Positions 37,233 to 45,604 of a stretch of 64,000 nucleotides of DNA are shown piece after piece (within the stretch, counting starts at the first letter, position 1; each line of letters starts with the position of its first letter). The notes beneath the pieces are model-generated. The model saw nothing but the letters and a program-made list of their open reading frames with translations, did no database searches and was not told the origin of the DNA. Origin of the DNA: Sphingobacteriales bacterium (GTDB lineage: Bacteria; Bacteroidota; Bacteroidia; Sphingobacteriales; Sphingobacteriaceae); contig RDYW01000040.1 of the NCBI GenBank assembly GCA_004293485.1, positions 1 through 64,000 of the forward strand. The letters are read 5' to 3'. Made by a program: the position numbers and the translations under genes.

Positions 37233-38273
37233 ATGAAACAAGATAATTTAGAACCCCAAAATGTAGGGTTAGTGAGTGATATAAAAATACTTATTGAGCA
37301 AAGTAAGCTACAAGTTTCGGTTGCTGTTAATGCAGCTATTACCATGCTTTATTGGAATATTGGGAAGAAGATAAACAACGAAATTTTAAAAGATAAACGA
37401 GCCGAGTATGGGAAGCAAATTGTAGCTACAGTATCGAAACAATTGATTAACGATTATGGAGCTTCTTTTTCAGAAAAAAATTTAAGAAGAATGATGCAAT
37501 TTGCAAATATTTTTCCAAACGAAAAGATTGTCGTATCACTGATACGACAATTTAGTTGGACTCATTTTTTGGCTGTTATTCCAATAGAAGACCCTTTAAA
37601 ACGGCTATTTTACATCGAAATGTGTAAAATAGAAAAATGGAGTGTTCGCACTTTTAGAGAGCGCATTAATTCGATGCTTTACGAACGAACGGCCATTAGC
37701 AAAAAACCTGAAGAAACCATCAAAAATGATTTACTAACGCTAAATGAAACCAATCAAATTACCCCTGATTTGGTTTTTAGAGATCCTTATTTTTTAGATT
37801 TCCTTGGATTAAAAGACACCTATTCTGAAAATGATTTAGAGACCGCTATTGTTGCCGAACTACAACGTTTTATTACAGAACTGGGTAATGATTTCGCTTT
37901 TCTTGCCCGACAAAAAAGGCTGATGATAGACAGTCGAGATTATTATATAGATTTACTTTTTTACCACCGAAGGTTAAAATGCTTGATAGCAATAGATTTA
38001 AAAATTGGTGAATTTGATGCCGCATATAAAAGCGAAATGGAGCTATACTTAGCCTACTTAGAAAAATATGAAATGGTAGAGGGCGAAAACCCACCTATTG
38101 GTTTAATACTTTGCGCTGGCAAAAACCCCGAACATATTGAACTATTGCAACTACACAAAAGCAATATAAAAGTGGCCGATTATTTTACAATTTTACCATC
38201 TAAAGAAGTTTTATTAGACCGTTTGCACAAATCTATTGCTATTGCTCAAAACCAAATTAGAGAAAACGAATAA
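37233..38273 (+). CDS. DUF1016 / YhcG family PDDEXK nuclease-like protein
   Basis: A 346-residue protein of the YhcG type. The N-terminal DUF1016_N half includes AITMLYWNIGKKINNEIL, SFSEKNLRRMMQFA and IRQFSWTHFLAVIPIEDPLKRLFYI. The C-terminal PDDEXK-like nuclease half has DPYFLDFLGL, ELQRFITELGNDFAFLARQ, YYIDLLFYHRRLKCLIAIDLKIGEFDAAYKS with the D...D-x-K arrangement, and PPIGLILCAGK. Members are often found in variable or mobile regions. Here it is bordered by repeats and lies between genes of a conserved core group, which suggests acquisition. Its role is unproven; no restriction or toxin partner adjoins it. Confidence 0.9.
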   Translation: MKQDNLEPQNVGLVSDIKILIEQSKLQVSVAVNAAITMLYWNIGKKINNEILKDKRAEYGKQIVATVSKQLINDYGASFSEKNLRRMMQFANIFPNEKIVVSLIRQFSWTHFLAVIPIEDPLKRLFYIEMCKIEKWSVRTFRERINSMLYERTAISKKPEETIKNDLLTLNETNQITPDLVFRDPYFLDFLGLKDTYSENDLETAIVAELQRFITELGNDFAFLARQKRLMIDSRDYYIDLLFYHRRLKCLIAIDLKIGEFDAAYKSEMELYLAYLEKYEMVEGENPPIGLILCAGKNPEHIELLQLHKSNIKVADYFTILPSKEVLLDRLHKSIAIAQNQIRENE

Positions 38274-38279
38274 AAAATA

Positions 38280-39425
38280 ATGATAAACAACAAACTTACC
38301 ATCCTTACAAAACTTTTTGTAAGCCTATTATTTATATTTTCGGGCTTAATAAAACTTAACGACCCACTAGGCTTTTCGTATAAACTCGAAGAATATTTCG
38401 AAGTTTTTCATATTACTTTTTTAAGCCCTTTGGCGGTAAGTATAGCGGTATTGCTGTGTGCATTAGAAGTTATTTTAGGGATATTTTTAATAATAGGTTA
38501 CTACACCAAAAAAGTAATTTGGGCATTGTTATTATTGATACTGTTTTTTACGTTTTTAACCTTTTTTTCGGCGTATTTTGATGTTGTAAAAACCTGTGGC
38601 TGCTTTGGTGATGCTATTGCTTTAACGCCTTGGCAATCGTTCGGCAAAGATATTATACTATTGCTAGCCATCTTGTTTTTATTTTATCAGCGCAAGCTAT
38701 TACCCCATAAAACCGAAAAATTATTTATAAGCATTTCGGCTATTTCATTTACATTTTTACTAGGTATTTACACCTATAATTTTTTGCCAATTATTGATTT
38801 TTTGCCTTATAAAATCGGTGCCAACCTAAGCCAATTAACCAAATTACCAGCCAATGCCCAGCCCGACGAATACCAGATTTTATATACTTTACAAAACCTA
38901 AAAACCACACAAACCAAAATCATTACCGATAAAGAATATATAAAATCTAAAATTTACGAAGATAAAAACTGGATTTTAAAAACAGCTTCGCCGCCCAAGC
39001 TGGTAAAAAAAGGCGACCAAATAGTTATTAAAGATTTAAACCTATACGATGCAGGTGGGGTAAGCTATACTTCCGAAATTATCGAAAACCCTTACTACAC
39101 CCTCATTGCGGTAGCTTATAATGTAGATAATACACATGTAAAAGCACTAGGAAATATAAACGCCCTGGCCATAAATGCCATACAAGATTTTAATATTAGG
39201 GCAATTTTGCTTACTACTAATTCGGCAACCGAAGCCACCAAATTTGCAAAAAACAATAAATTAGTATTTGATATTTTTTATGCAGATGCTGTACCCCTAA
39301 AAAGTATGGTACGTAGTAACCCTGGGTTAATATTGCTAAAAAATGGCGTTATCATCAACAAATGGTCAGGAAATAATTTACCTTCAACCGACGAATTAAA
39401 CAAAAAGTATTTTGGTAAAAATTAA
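38280..39425 (+). CDS. BT_3928-like DoxX family membrane protein with thioredoxin-like C-terminal part
   Basis: A 381-residue protein. The N-terminal 160 residues form a DoxX/MauE-like four-helix membrane unit (FVSLLFIFSGLIKLNDPLGF, LLCALEVILGIFLIIGYY, FFSAYFDVVKTCGCFGDAI with a CGC motif, then a further helix). The remainder is soluble and ends with a thioredoxin-like fold (AILLTTNSATEATKFA, SNPGLILLKNGVIINKW). It resembles the Bacteroides BT_3928 family, normally next to DUF1599 in this phylum, supporting the idea that the DUF1016 gene was inserted. A redox role is suggested only by the fold. Confidence 0.82.
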   Translation: MINNKLTILTKLFVSLLFIFSGLIKLNDPLGFSYKLEEYFEVFHITFLSPLAVSIAVLLCALEVILGIFLIIGYYTKKVIWALLLLILFFTFLTFFSAYFDVVKTCGCFGDAIALTPWQSFGKDIILLLAILFLFYQRKLLPHKTEKLFISISAISFTFLLGIYTYNFLPIIDFLPYKIGANLSQLTKLPANAQPDEYQILYTLQNLKTTQTKIITDKEYIKSKIYEDKNWILKTASPPKLVKKGDQIVIKDLNLYDAGGVSYTSEIIENPYYTLIAVAYNVDNTHVKALGNINALAINAIQDFNIRAILLTTNSATEATKFAKNNKLVFDIFYADAVPLKSMVRSNPGLILLKNGVIINKWSGNNLPSTDELNKKYFGKN

Positions 39426-39984
39426 TGATAACCCTATGCTACCCCACCATACCCCACTTACTTACAACGGAATAATTTTTTTTATAGGCTTTATGGGCTG
39501 TGGAAAATCCCGATTAGGAAAAAAACTAGCTGCCAAAACCAACCGCCCTTTTATAGATTTAGATGCCTTAATCGAACAAAATGAAGGTAAAACCATTGCC
39601 CAAATATTTAGCCAAATAGGCGAAAATAAATTTAGAGAACTAGAAAAAACAAGCCTCCAAAACAGCACTTTCCCGCCCAATGCCATTGTTTCCACTGGTG
39701 GTGGCGCACCCTGTTTTTTCGATAATATGCAATGGATGAACGCCCACGGCCTCACATTTTTTTTGGATACGCCCATAGCTATTTTGGCTAGCAGGCTTAT
39801 AAACGGTAAAAGTAAGCGGCCATTAATTGAAGGTAAAACCCAACAAGAGCTGCTAAACTATATCGAAATCAAACTGATAGAACGCCGCCCATTTTACCAA
39901 AATGCTACCATAAGCCTGCATCAAGCCGATATTACACCCGAAATGGTTATTGATACAATAAACAAAAAATTTTTTGAGCACTAA
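39412..39984 (+). CDS. aroK: Shikimate kinase
   Basis: A shikimate kinase of 190 residues, phosphorylating shikimate in the chorismate pathway. The P-loop is IGFMGCGKSRLGKKLA (about 25-40), followed by FIDLDALIEQNEGKTIAQIF, RELEKTSLQ, VSTGGGAPCF and RPLIEGKT (lid region). The frame opens at 39412, overlapping the previous gene by 14 bases; an ATG at 39436 would avoid the overlap and leave 182 residues, which is equally plausible. Confidence 0.93.
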   Translation: MVKINDNPMLPHHTPLTYNGIIFFIGFMGCGKSRLGKKLAAKTNRPFIDLDALIEQNEGKTIAQIFSQIGENKFRELEKTSLQNSTFPPNAIVSTGGGAPCFFDNMQWMNAHGLTFFLDTPIAILASRLINGKSKRPLIEGKTQQELLNYIEIKLIERRPFYQNATISLHQADITPEMVIDTINKKFFEH

Positions 39985-40123
39985 AAGCTCAAAAAAAATT
40001 TTTGGAAATAACTTGTTATTATTAAACTTATAATTACGATTGAAAAGGAAAAATTATTAAATAACAGGGATTTTTATAAATCCTTTAATAGTGAAGAAAA
40101 ATTTGACTGTTTTCTTCAAAAAG

Positions 40124-40240
40124 ATGCACAAGCGAGCGGTAAAACATATTCTTGAAGCTGAATTGGATGCCCGTCTAATTAATCAAAAACACCAAAAGAC
40201 TATTGATATTTCAACCGAATTTAAAGAAACACTACCCTAG
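40124..40240 (+). pseudogene. Remnant of an IS256-type transposase N-terminus
   Basis: A 38-codon open stretch beginning ATG CAC AAG encodes KRAVKHILEAELDARL followed by NQKHQKT. This closely resembles the N-terminal part of IS256-family transposases (the usual pattern is ...MLEAELDxHLGYxKHxKS...). The frame then hits TAG and the DDE catalytic region is absent. No terminal inverted repeats were seen. It is a decayed remnant too short to be active. Confidence 0.6.
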
Positions 40241-40703
40241 TAGGTTATACTTTAGAATGTTGCCGATAAATTTAACCAGCAACTGCTTAAGATACAAATA
40301 AACAAAGGCAAATTTATTGCAATTATGTTGGCTTTTGAAAACCCACATGGTACAATTATTTTAAACGACAATAATGCAAAAAAAATGTATATCAGCTTGG
40401 CTTGAGATACACAAGAACAATTAGAGTTATAATGAAGGCGAAACTTAAAGTACTTGCTCGAAGTATAAAACCAATCATAAAAATTAAACTTAGTAATTTT
40501 AAAATTTCAGTTGAAATTTAAATTCAGGCTTTTAAACGGGCAAAAGAGCTACAAAAAACGCTATCCAGCAACATCTTATATCCTAATGTTAGGGTTTTGT
40601 AATTCGTATTAAGTTTTGTGCTATATTCGTACAGTAGCTTTGTATGTAGCGTAGTAATAAAACGCCCTTCCCTAGCAAATACGCAACCCTTTAACTAAAA
40701 ACA
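40241..40703 (+). other. Decayed intergenic stretch after the transposase remnant
   Basis: The 719-base gap 39985-40703 between aroK and ytxJ has no intact gene. Besides the transposase remnant, an open 48-codon stretch at 40262-40405 (reading ADKFNQQLLKIQ and later LAFENPHGTIILNDNN) follows an in-frame TAG and lacks a start codon, suggesting a second gene fragment. I do not recognise its family. A poorly open stretch near 40520-40600 may be another piece. Confidence 0.4.
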
Positions 40704-41042
40704 ATGAATTGGATTCCATTAAAAACCGAAACACAATTAGCCGAAATTAAAAGCAATAGCCATTACAGCATTATTTTTAAACACAGTACTCGGTGCAGCA
40801 TCAGCATAATGGCTAAAAAAAAAATTGAATTAACGTGGGATGAGTTACCTAAAGATACAAAAATGTACTTTTTAGATTTATTGATGTACCGACCAATCTC
40901 AAATCAAATAGCATCCGATTTTTTGGTAGCGCACCAGTCGCCACAAGTATTGCTAATTAAAAACGGCGATTGTGTTCTTGAGCAATCGCATGGCGATATT
41001 TCGGTAAACGAAATAAACGAGGTAATAAGCCAAACCGCGTAA
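40704..41042 (+). CDS. ytxJ: Bacillithiol-system redox protein YtxJ
   Basis: A 112-residue thioredoxin-like protein. The family motif FKHSTRCSIS is at about 25-34, with one reactive cysteine in place of CxxC, followed by YRPISNQIASDF and a cis-Pro-like region (SPQVLLIKNG). YtxJ proteins are thought to act as monothiol bacilliredoxins. Their presence suggests that this organism uses bacillithiol, although no bsh gene is in the window. Convergent with the OsmC gene, nine bases away. Confidence 0.9.
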   Translation: MNWIPLKTETQLAEIKSNSHYSIIFKHSTRCSISIMAKKKIELTWDELPKDTKMYFLDLLMYRPISNQIASDFLVAHQSPQVLLIKNGDCVLEQSHGDISVNEINEVISQTA

Positions 41043-41051
41043 TGGCTTTAA

Positions 41052-41459
41052 CTACCAGCCAAAATCAATAATTTTTTGTATATCAGGATGCAAACTATGG
41101 TAAACAGGGCAATTTAATGCCGCATGAGCCAGTATTTTTTTATCCTTATCACTATAATTTTTAGCATCGGGAAAATTAAAAGTAATATGTATAGCCGAAA
41201 CTCTACGTGGCTCGGTAGCCATAATTTTGGTAAGCTGGGCTTCGGCACTAGCTATATTTATACCATGTGTATTGGCAGTAATGCCCATAATGGTAAACAT
41301 ACAACTAGCCAGCGAGGTAGCCATTAAATCGGTAGGCGAAAACGCCTCCCCTTTGCCTTGGTTATCTAAAGGAGCATCGCTAATAATTTGTATGCCCGAT
41401 TGTAAATGTGTAGCTGTGGTGCGTAATTGCCCGTTATACGTAATTTTTGAAGTTGCCAT
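41052..41459 (-). CDS. OsmC family protein
   Basis: A 135-residue OsmC/Ohr-fold protein. The central helix has the conserved SLASCMFTIMGI with one reactive-type cysteine (about residue 53), and the C-terminal segment LNCPVYHSLHP carries the second (about 120). Such proteins detoxify organic hydroperoxides using a Cys pair. Length is typical. Which thiol system recycles it is not shown by the context, although ytxJ is adjacent and convergent. Confidence 0.9.
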   Translation of the reverse strand: MATSKITYNGQLRTTATHLQSGIQIISDAPLDNQGKGEAFSPTDLMATSLASCMFTIMGITANTHGINIASAEAQLTKIMATEPRRVSAIHITFNFPDAKNYSDKDKKILAHAALNCPVYHSLHPDIQKIIDFGW

Positions 41460-41634
41460 ATCTTTATTTTATATTTTGTAAAAGTAAAAATAATGCTTGC
41501 TTCAAAAAATTAAACGGTTACAAAGTAGCAGTATTAAATTTATAAAAAACTACTATTGCAATAAAAATGGAAAATAAAATTAAGAAGTTGAAGTAAAATT
41601 TATAGCCTAAACCTATAATTAAACCCCAAAAAAT

Positions 41635-42048
41635 CTATTCTCCAAAATACTCTACATAATTATTGGCCGTTTCGTACAGTTTTATACAATGTAACGCCGC
41701 ACCACGTTGCTGTATATGTGGGGCTAATTGTTTCCAAATTTCGATGGCCAATATTTCTGTTGATGCCATTTTGCCTTTCATAAAATCAACATCGAGGTTT
41801 AAGTTTCGATGGTCGAGTTTATCGGTAACATATTGTACAATAATGGCTTTAAGGGTTTTTAAATCCATTACAAAGCCAGTTTCGTAATTTATTTCGCCTT
41901 TTATGGTAACATACAAATCGTAGTTATGCCCATGCCAGTTGGCATTGGCGCAGCGGCCAAAAACTTCTTCGTTTTTTTCGGTACTCCAGTCGTTTCTGCA
42001 AAGTTTATGCGCAGCGTTAAAATGCTCTTTTCTTGTAATGTAAATCAT
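41635..42048 (-). CDS. queD: 6-carboxytetrahydropterin synthase QueD
   Basis: The start is placed at the ATG at 42048, since the 14 residues further upstream are a hydrophobic run not found in the family. The 137-residue protein shows the 6-pyruvoyl-tetrahydropterin synthase fold: EHFNAAHKL with a zinc His, GRCANANWHGHNYDLYVTIKGE with two further zinc His and the catalytic Cys, GFVMDLKTLKAI, and LDHRNLN. QueD makes an early intermediate of preQ0 and queuosine; tgt is at 26136-27266. Confidence 0.93.
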   Translation of the reverse strand: MIYITRKEHFNAAHKLCRNDWSTEKNEEVFGRCANANWHGHNYDLYVTIKGEINYETGFVMDLKTLKAIIVQYVTDKLDHRNLNLDVDFMKGKMASTEILAIEIWKQLAPHIQQRGAALHCIKLYETANNYVEYFGE

Positions 42049-42120
42049 TGCTGTTAAAATAAAGTACAAATATAAGCAAAGCATTTGCAAGCTAAAACCT
42101 ATAATTAGGCTAATTGTGTG

Positions 42121-42128
42121 TAAGTTTG
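42121..42128 (+). promoter_or_regulatory. Candidate -7 promoter box (TAAGTTTG) of mqnB
   Basis: TAAGTTTG fits TAnnTTTG and ends exactly four bases before the ATG at 42133. The same four-base spacing occurs at dihydroorotase (8352-8364). No -33 TTTG lies at the standard distance. Confidence 0.4.
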
Positions 42129-42132
42129 GCTT

Positions 42133-42795
42133 ATGAATGTATTATTGGTTGCTGCAACTAAAGCCGAGCTTAAAAACGTAATTTCTTTTTTTCATTTTAA
42201 AGAAGAATCATCATCTTTTACCACCGAAGGTATTGATGTAGAAATTTTAATTACCGGAGTGGGTATGGTAGCTACTGCCTTTGCCCTTGGGCAAAAACTT
42301 GCAGCAAAAAAGTACGATTTAGCTATTAATGCAGGCATTGCGGGTACTTTTACACGCAATCTTAATATGGGTGATGTGGTGTGGGTAAAGCAAGATATAT
42401 TTGCCGAACTAGGTGCCGAATACGATAGCCAGTTTTTAACTATTGATGAATTAGGTTTGGGCCAAGCCGCCACTTTACCTCATTTTAATAACCAAAATAA
42501 GCAAATTAGTAATTTATTAAAAAGCTTAAAACCGGTAAACGGCGTGTCGGTAAATAAGGTAAGCGGAAATTTTAAAAATATTCAAAAAATCATTCATCGG
42601 CTAAACCCCGATATCGAAACCATGGAGGGAGCCGCTTTTTATTACGCATGCCAACAAAGCCAAACGCCTTGTGTACAGCTGCGAGGCATATCTAATTTTA
42701 TAGAAAAACGCAATACCGACAATTGGGATGTGCGAAAAGCGGTGAGTAGTGTAAATGCCACACTAATTAGATTTTTTAAATCATTTGCTAAATAA
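42133..42795 (+). CDS. mqnB: Futalosine hydrolase
   Basis: A 220-residue nucleoside-phosphorylase-fold hydrolase. Motifs: LLVAATKAELKNV at the start, ITGVGMVATAFAL, INAGIAGTF, METMEGAAFYYACQQ and LRGISNFIEKRN. MqnB removes the base from futalosine in the alternative menaquinone route. The neighbour six bases downstream is mqnD, supporting this over other MTA/SAH nucleosidase-like functions. Confidence 0.93.
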   Translation: MNVLLVAATKAELKNVISFFHFKEESSSFTTEGIDVEILITGVGMVATAFALGQKLAAKKYDLAINAGIAGTFTRNLNMGDVVWVKQDIFAELGAEYDSQFLTIDELGLGQAATLPHFNNQNKQISNLLKSLKPVNGVSVNKVSGNFKNIQKIIHRLNPDIETMEGAAFYYACQQSQTPCVQLRGISNFIEKRNTDNWDVRKAVSSVNATLIRFFKSFAK

Positions 42796-42801
42796 TATGT
42801 T

Positions 42802-43629
42802 ATGAAACTTAGCCTAGGTTTTTCGCCCTGCCCTAACGATACTTTTATATTTGATGCTTTAATTCACCATAAAATTGATACCGAAGGTTTACAATTTGAT
42901 GTACATTTTGAAGATGTTGAAACACTTAATAACAAGGCTTTTGCTGCCGAACTAGATATTACTAAACTTAGTTATTTTGCTTTTGCCCATGTTTTAAAAC
43001 ACTATGTTTTGTTACATTCGGGTAGTGCATTGGGCTATGGTGTGGGCCCTTTATTAATATCGAAACAAAAAAACCTATCGATATTAGATAAGAACCTTAA
43101 AGTAGGCATACCCGGAAAATTTACTACCGCCAATTTTTTACTACACTTGGCTTACCCTCAGTTAAGCAATAAAGTTAGCCTACTTTTTTCGGATATTGAG
43201 CAAAAATTATTGGACGAGGAAATCGATTTAGGCCTAATTATACACGAAAACAGGTTTACCTATCAACATAAAGGCTTGCATTTGGTGCAAGATTTAGGCA
43301 CTTTTTGGGAGCAACAAACGGCCTGCCCTATCCCATTAGGAGGTATCGTAATTAAACGTACTTTACCTAATGTTACCAAACAAAAGGTACAACGCGTTTT
43401 ACAAAAATCGGTTGAATATGCCCTTAACAACCCAGCATCGAGCCTAAATTTTATACGGCTACACGCACAAGAAATGAGCGAAGAGGTAATGTATAAGCAT
43501 ATAAATTTATACGTAAATAACTATTCGGTTAATTTAGGAGTTGATGGCCGAAAAGCCATCGAAGTTTTCTTTAAAAAAGCAAAAGTCGTGGGTTTGATAA
43601 ATGAAGTGGGGGAGGATGTGTTTTTTTAA
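42802..43629 (+). CDS. mqnD: 1,4-dihydroxy-6-naphthoate synthase
   Basis: A 275-residue periplasmic-binding-protein-fold enzyme without a signal peptide, as expected for MqnD. It begins LSLGFSPCPNDTFIFDALI, with DIEQKLLDEEIDLGLIIHENRFTYQ in the middle and a conserved ACPIPLGGI. It converts cyclic dehypoxanthine futalosine to dihydroxynaphthoate in menaquinone synthesis. It is transcribed with mqnB; the other futalosine genes are not in the window. Confidence 0.94.
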   Translation: MKLSLGFSPCPNDTFIFDALIHHKIDTEGLQFDVHFEDVETLNNKAFAAELDITKLSYFAFAHVLKHYVLLHSGSALGYGVGPLLISKQKNLSILDKNLKVGIPGKFTTANFLLHLAYPQLSNKVSLLFSDIEQKLLDEEIDLGLIIHENRFTYQHKGLHLVQDLGTFWEQQTACPIPLGGIVIKRTLPNVTKQKVQRVLQKSVEYALNNPASSLNFIRLHAQEMSEEVMYKHINLYVNNYSVNLGVDGRKAIEVFFKKAKVVGLINEVGEDVFF

Positions 43630-43687
43630 GAAGATACTTACTCAGCAAAAATTAAAATACACAACAAATTAGGTAATGCAAATAAAA

Positions 43688-44095
43688 TTATCTAATCAAA
43701 TTACCTCCTGCCGCCAACCACAACACAAATGCAACCATTGTTACAACAGATATGCCAAAGTAAACACCTGTTCCTATTAAAACATAATGCCCAACTGTTC
43801 GTTTTTTTTGTAACAATGCTTTTTGATATGCCTTATTTTTAAACACTTTAACATATACCGAATCGTTAAGTAATGACACATTTGAGGTATGAACCAATGT
43901 AGGTTTAAAATAATCCGAATTTTCAGCAAAACGTTTATTTCTAAACATTTTTAGCTGTTCTTTATTAAGCTTAAAAAATTCGGCATCGGCTCGGGCAGTA
44001 TTCGCCTTGTTTAACGAATCTTGATTTAAACTTTGCCCAAGTGCTGTAAAAACAAAAATAAACATAGCCCATAAAAGTAAACACAGCTTTTTCAT
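43688..44095 (-). CDS. Small exported protein with C-terminal membrane helix, unknown
   Basis: A 135-residue protein with a signal peptide (LCLLLWAMFIFVFTALGQ), a basic middle part (EQLKMFRNKRFAENSDYFKP), and a strongly hydrophobic C-terminal helix (about 105-130) ending GGNLIR. The N-terminal hydrophobic part could alternatively be a second membrane anchor. I recognise no family. It is converging with mqnD and stands alone; a long AT-rich gap lies upstream. Confidence 0.7.
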   Translation of the reverse strand: MKKLCLLLWAMFIFVFTALGQSLNQDSLNKANTARADAEFFKLNKEQLKMFRNKRFAENSDYFKPTLVHTSNVSLLNDSVYVKVFKNKAYQKALLQKKRTVGHYVLIGTGVYFGISVVTMVAFVLWLAAGGNLIR

Positions 44096-44470
44096 GATTG
44101 TAGATTTAAAAACACATTATATAATAAACCAATTTGCACATAAAATATTTTGTTGTGTGTAAAAAATATTTTAAACAATTAAATTTTTGATATCGCTTTT
44201 GTATTCATTTACTTTAAATTTACAAATTTTGATACTTTAGTGTTTTAATTATGTAAAAATTGCACGTGTTTGAGTATTTTGTTGCAATAATTAAAAATTT
44301 GTTGTATAATTGTGATAAATAACTACGAAAAAAACAATTTATATGAAAAATTTTATAAAATCTTAGATAATTTTTATTGTTTTAACTATCTAATTTTTAT
44401 TTTTCTTCACATTAATTAATAAAATTTTAAAAAACTCAACAATAAATTGTTGGGTATAATTATAATAAAA
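44096..44470. other. AT-rich intergenic region upstream of the RND operon
   Basis: About 375 bases of very AT-rich DNA between divergent genes. Several TTTG/TATTTTG-like stretches occur (for example near 44270-44284), any of which might be promoter elements, but none fits the consensus well. I see no ORF, RNA hairpin or regulator gene. The efflux operon therefore has no adjacent TetR/MarR repressor. Confidence 0.4.
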
Positions 44471-45589
44471 ATGATAAAAATTTATTTATTTGCAATTGCA
44501 TTAATAACCTTAAATGCTTGTACACAATCGCATAGTACCGAAAAAAATTACGAAACTTTTTTAGTAACCAAAGCAATAGAAACCGATACAGCTACCTATA
44601 CCGAGTATGTAGCAAATATACAAGCTTTGCAAAATGTAGAAGTAAGGGCTAGGCTTAAAGGTTATTTAGAAAAAATTTATGTTGATGAAGGCCAGTCGGT
44701 AACTAAAGGACAGTTATTGTTTACCATTAATAGTAGAGAATATACAGATGAGTTAGCAATGGCTAAAGGGCTTAATAAAAGTGCCATAGCTGAAGTTAAC
44801 GAAGCTACTTTAGAGCTTAAAACATTAAGTAAATTGGCCGAAAAAAAAATAATATCTCAAACAGAAGTTGAGTTAGCCAAAAATAAGTTAGATGCCAAAA
44901 AGGCAAAAAAAGAAGAAACCGAAGCGCATGTATCTTACTCTAATTTAAAATTAAGTAACACGCAAATTAGGGCACCTTTTACAGGTACCATTAATAGGAT
45001 ACCCAATAAAGTAGGTAGTTTGATTGATGATGGCACTTTACTAACTAGTATATCCGAAAATCAAGAAGTGTTTGCATACTTTGATGTATCAGAAAAAGAA
45101 TACCTAAGCTACATTAAACATTTAAAATACGATAGTGTTAATTCTAAAACTGTTGATTTAATTTTGGCAGATGGAACTACGCACACCCAAAAGGGTAAAA
45201 TAGAAACTATTGAAGGCGTTATTGATGCGAATACTGGCAATATTGCTTTTAGAGCAAGATTTAAAAACCCAGATAATATTTTAAAACATGGCGCAAGCGG
45301 AAAAGTAAAATTGTGTAAAAAACTAAATAAAGTTGTTATAATTCCTCAAAAAGCAACTTTCGAAATACAAGATAAATTATACGTATATGTTGTAGATAAA
45401 AATAGCACCGTGGTGATGCGTAATATTGAATCGCAACACCGTTTAGCAAATTTATTTTTGGTAAACAAAGGCTTGCAAGCTGGCGAAACAATTATTTTTG
45501 AAGGCGTACAAAACGCTAAAGCGGGTATGGTAATTAAAGCCAAACAAATAGAAATGCCAAACATTATTAAACAACTGGCATCTAATTAA
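44471..45589 (+). CDS. RND efflux periplasmic adaptor (membrane fusion) lipoprotein
   Basis: The start is set at ATG 44471; the open frame reaches back to a TTG at 44447, but the lipoprotein signal begins IKIYLFAIALITLNAC here. The 372-residue protein has the split lipoyl motif (VEVRARLKGYLEKIYVDEGQSV and later IRAPFTGTINRI), an alpha-hairpin between them (about 85-145), a beta barrel, and a membrane-proximal domain. It joins the pump to the outer-membrane channel. First gene of a three-gene operon. Confidence 0.92.
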   Translation: MIKIYLFAIALITLNACTQSHSTEKNYETFLVTKAIETDTATYTEYVANIQALQNVEVRARLKGYLEKIYVDEGQSVTKGQLLFTINSREYTDELAMAKGLNKSAIAEVNEATLELKTLSKLAEKKIISQTEVELAKNKLDAKKAKKEETEAHVSYSNLKLSNTQIRAPFTGTINRIPNKVGSLIDDGTLLTSISENQEVFAYFDVSEKEYLSYIKHLKYDSVNSKTVDLILADGTTHTQKGKIETIEGVIDANTGNIAFRARFKNPDNILKHGASGKVKLCKKLNKVVIIPQKATFEIQDKLYVYVVDKNSTVVMRNIESQHRLANLFLVNKGLQAGETIIFEGVQNAKAGMVIKAKQIEMPNIIKQLASN

Positions 45590-45604
45590 AAAAACCGCTT
45601 CTTT

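Noticed and set aside
44270-44310. TTTG/TATTTTG stretches as the promoter of the RND operon
   Set aside because: Many similar AT-rich matches occur in this gap and none has both boxes at the expected spacing.
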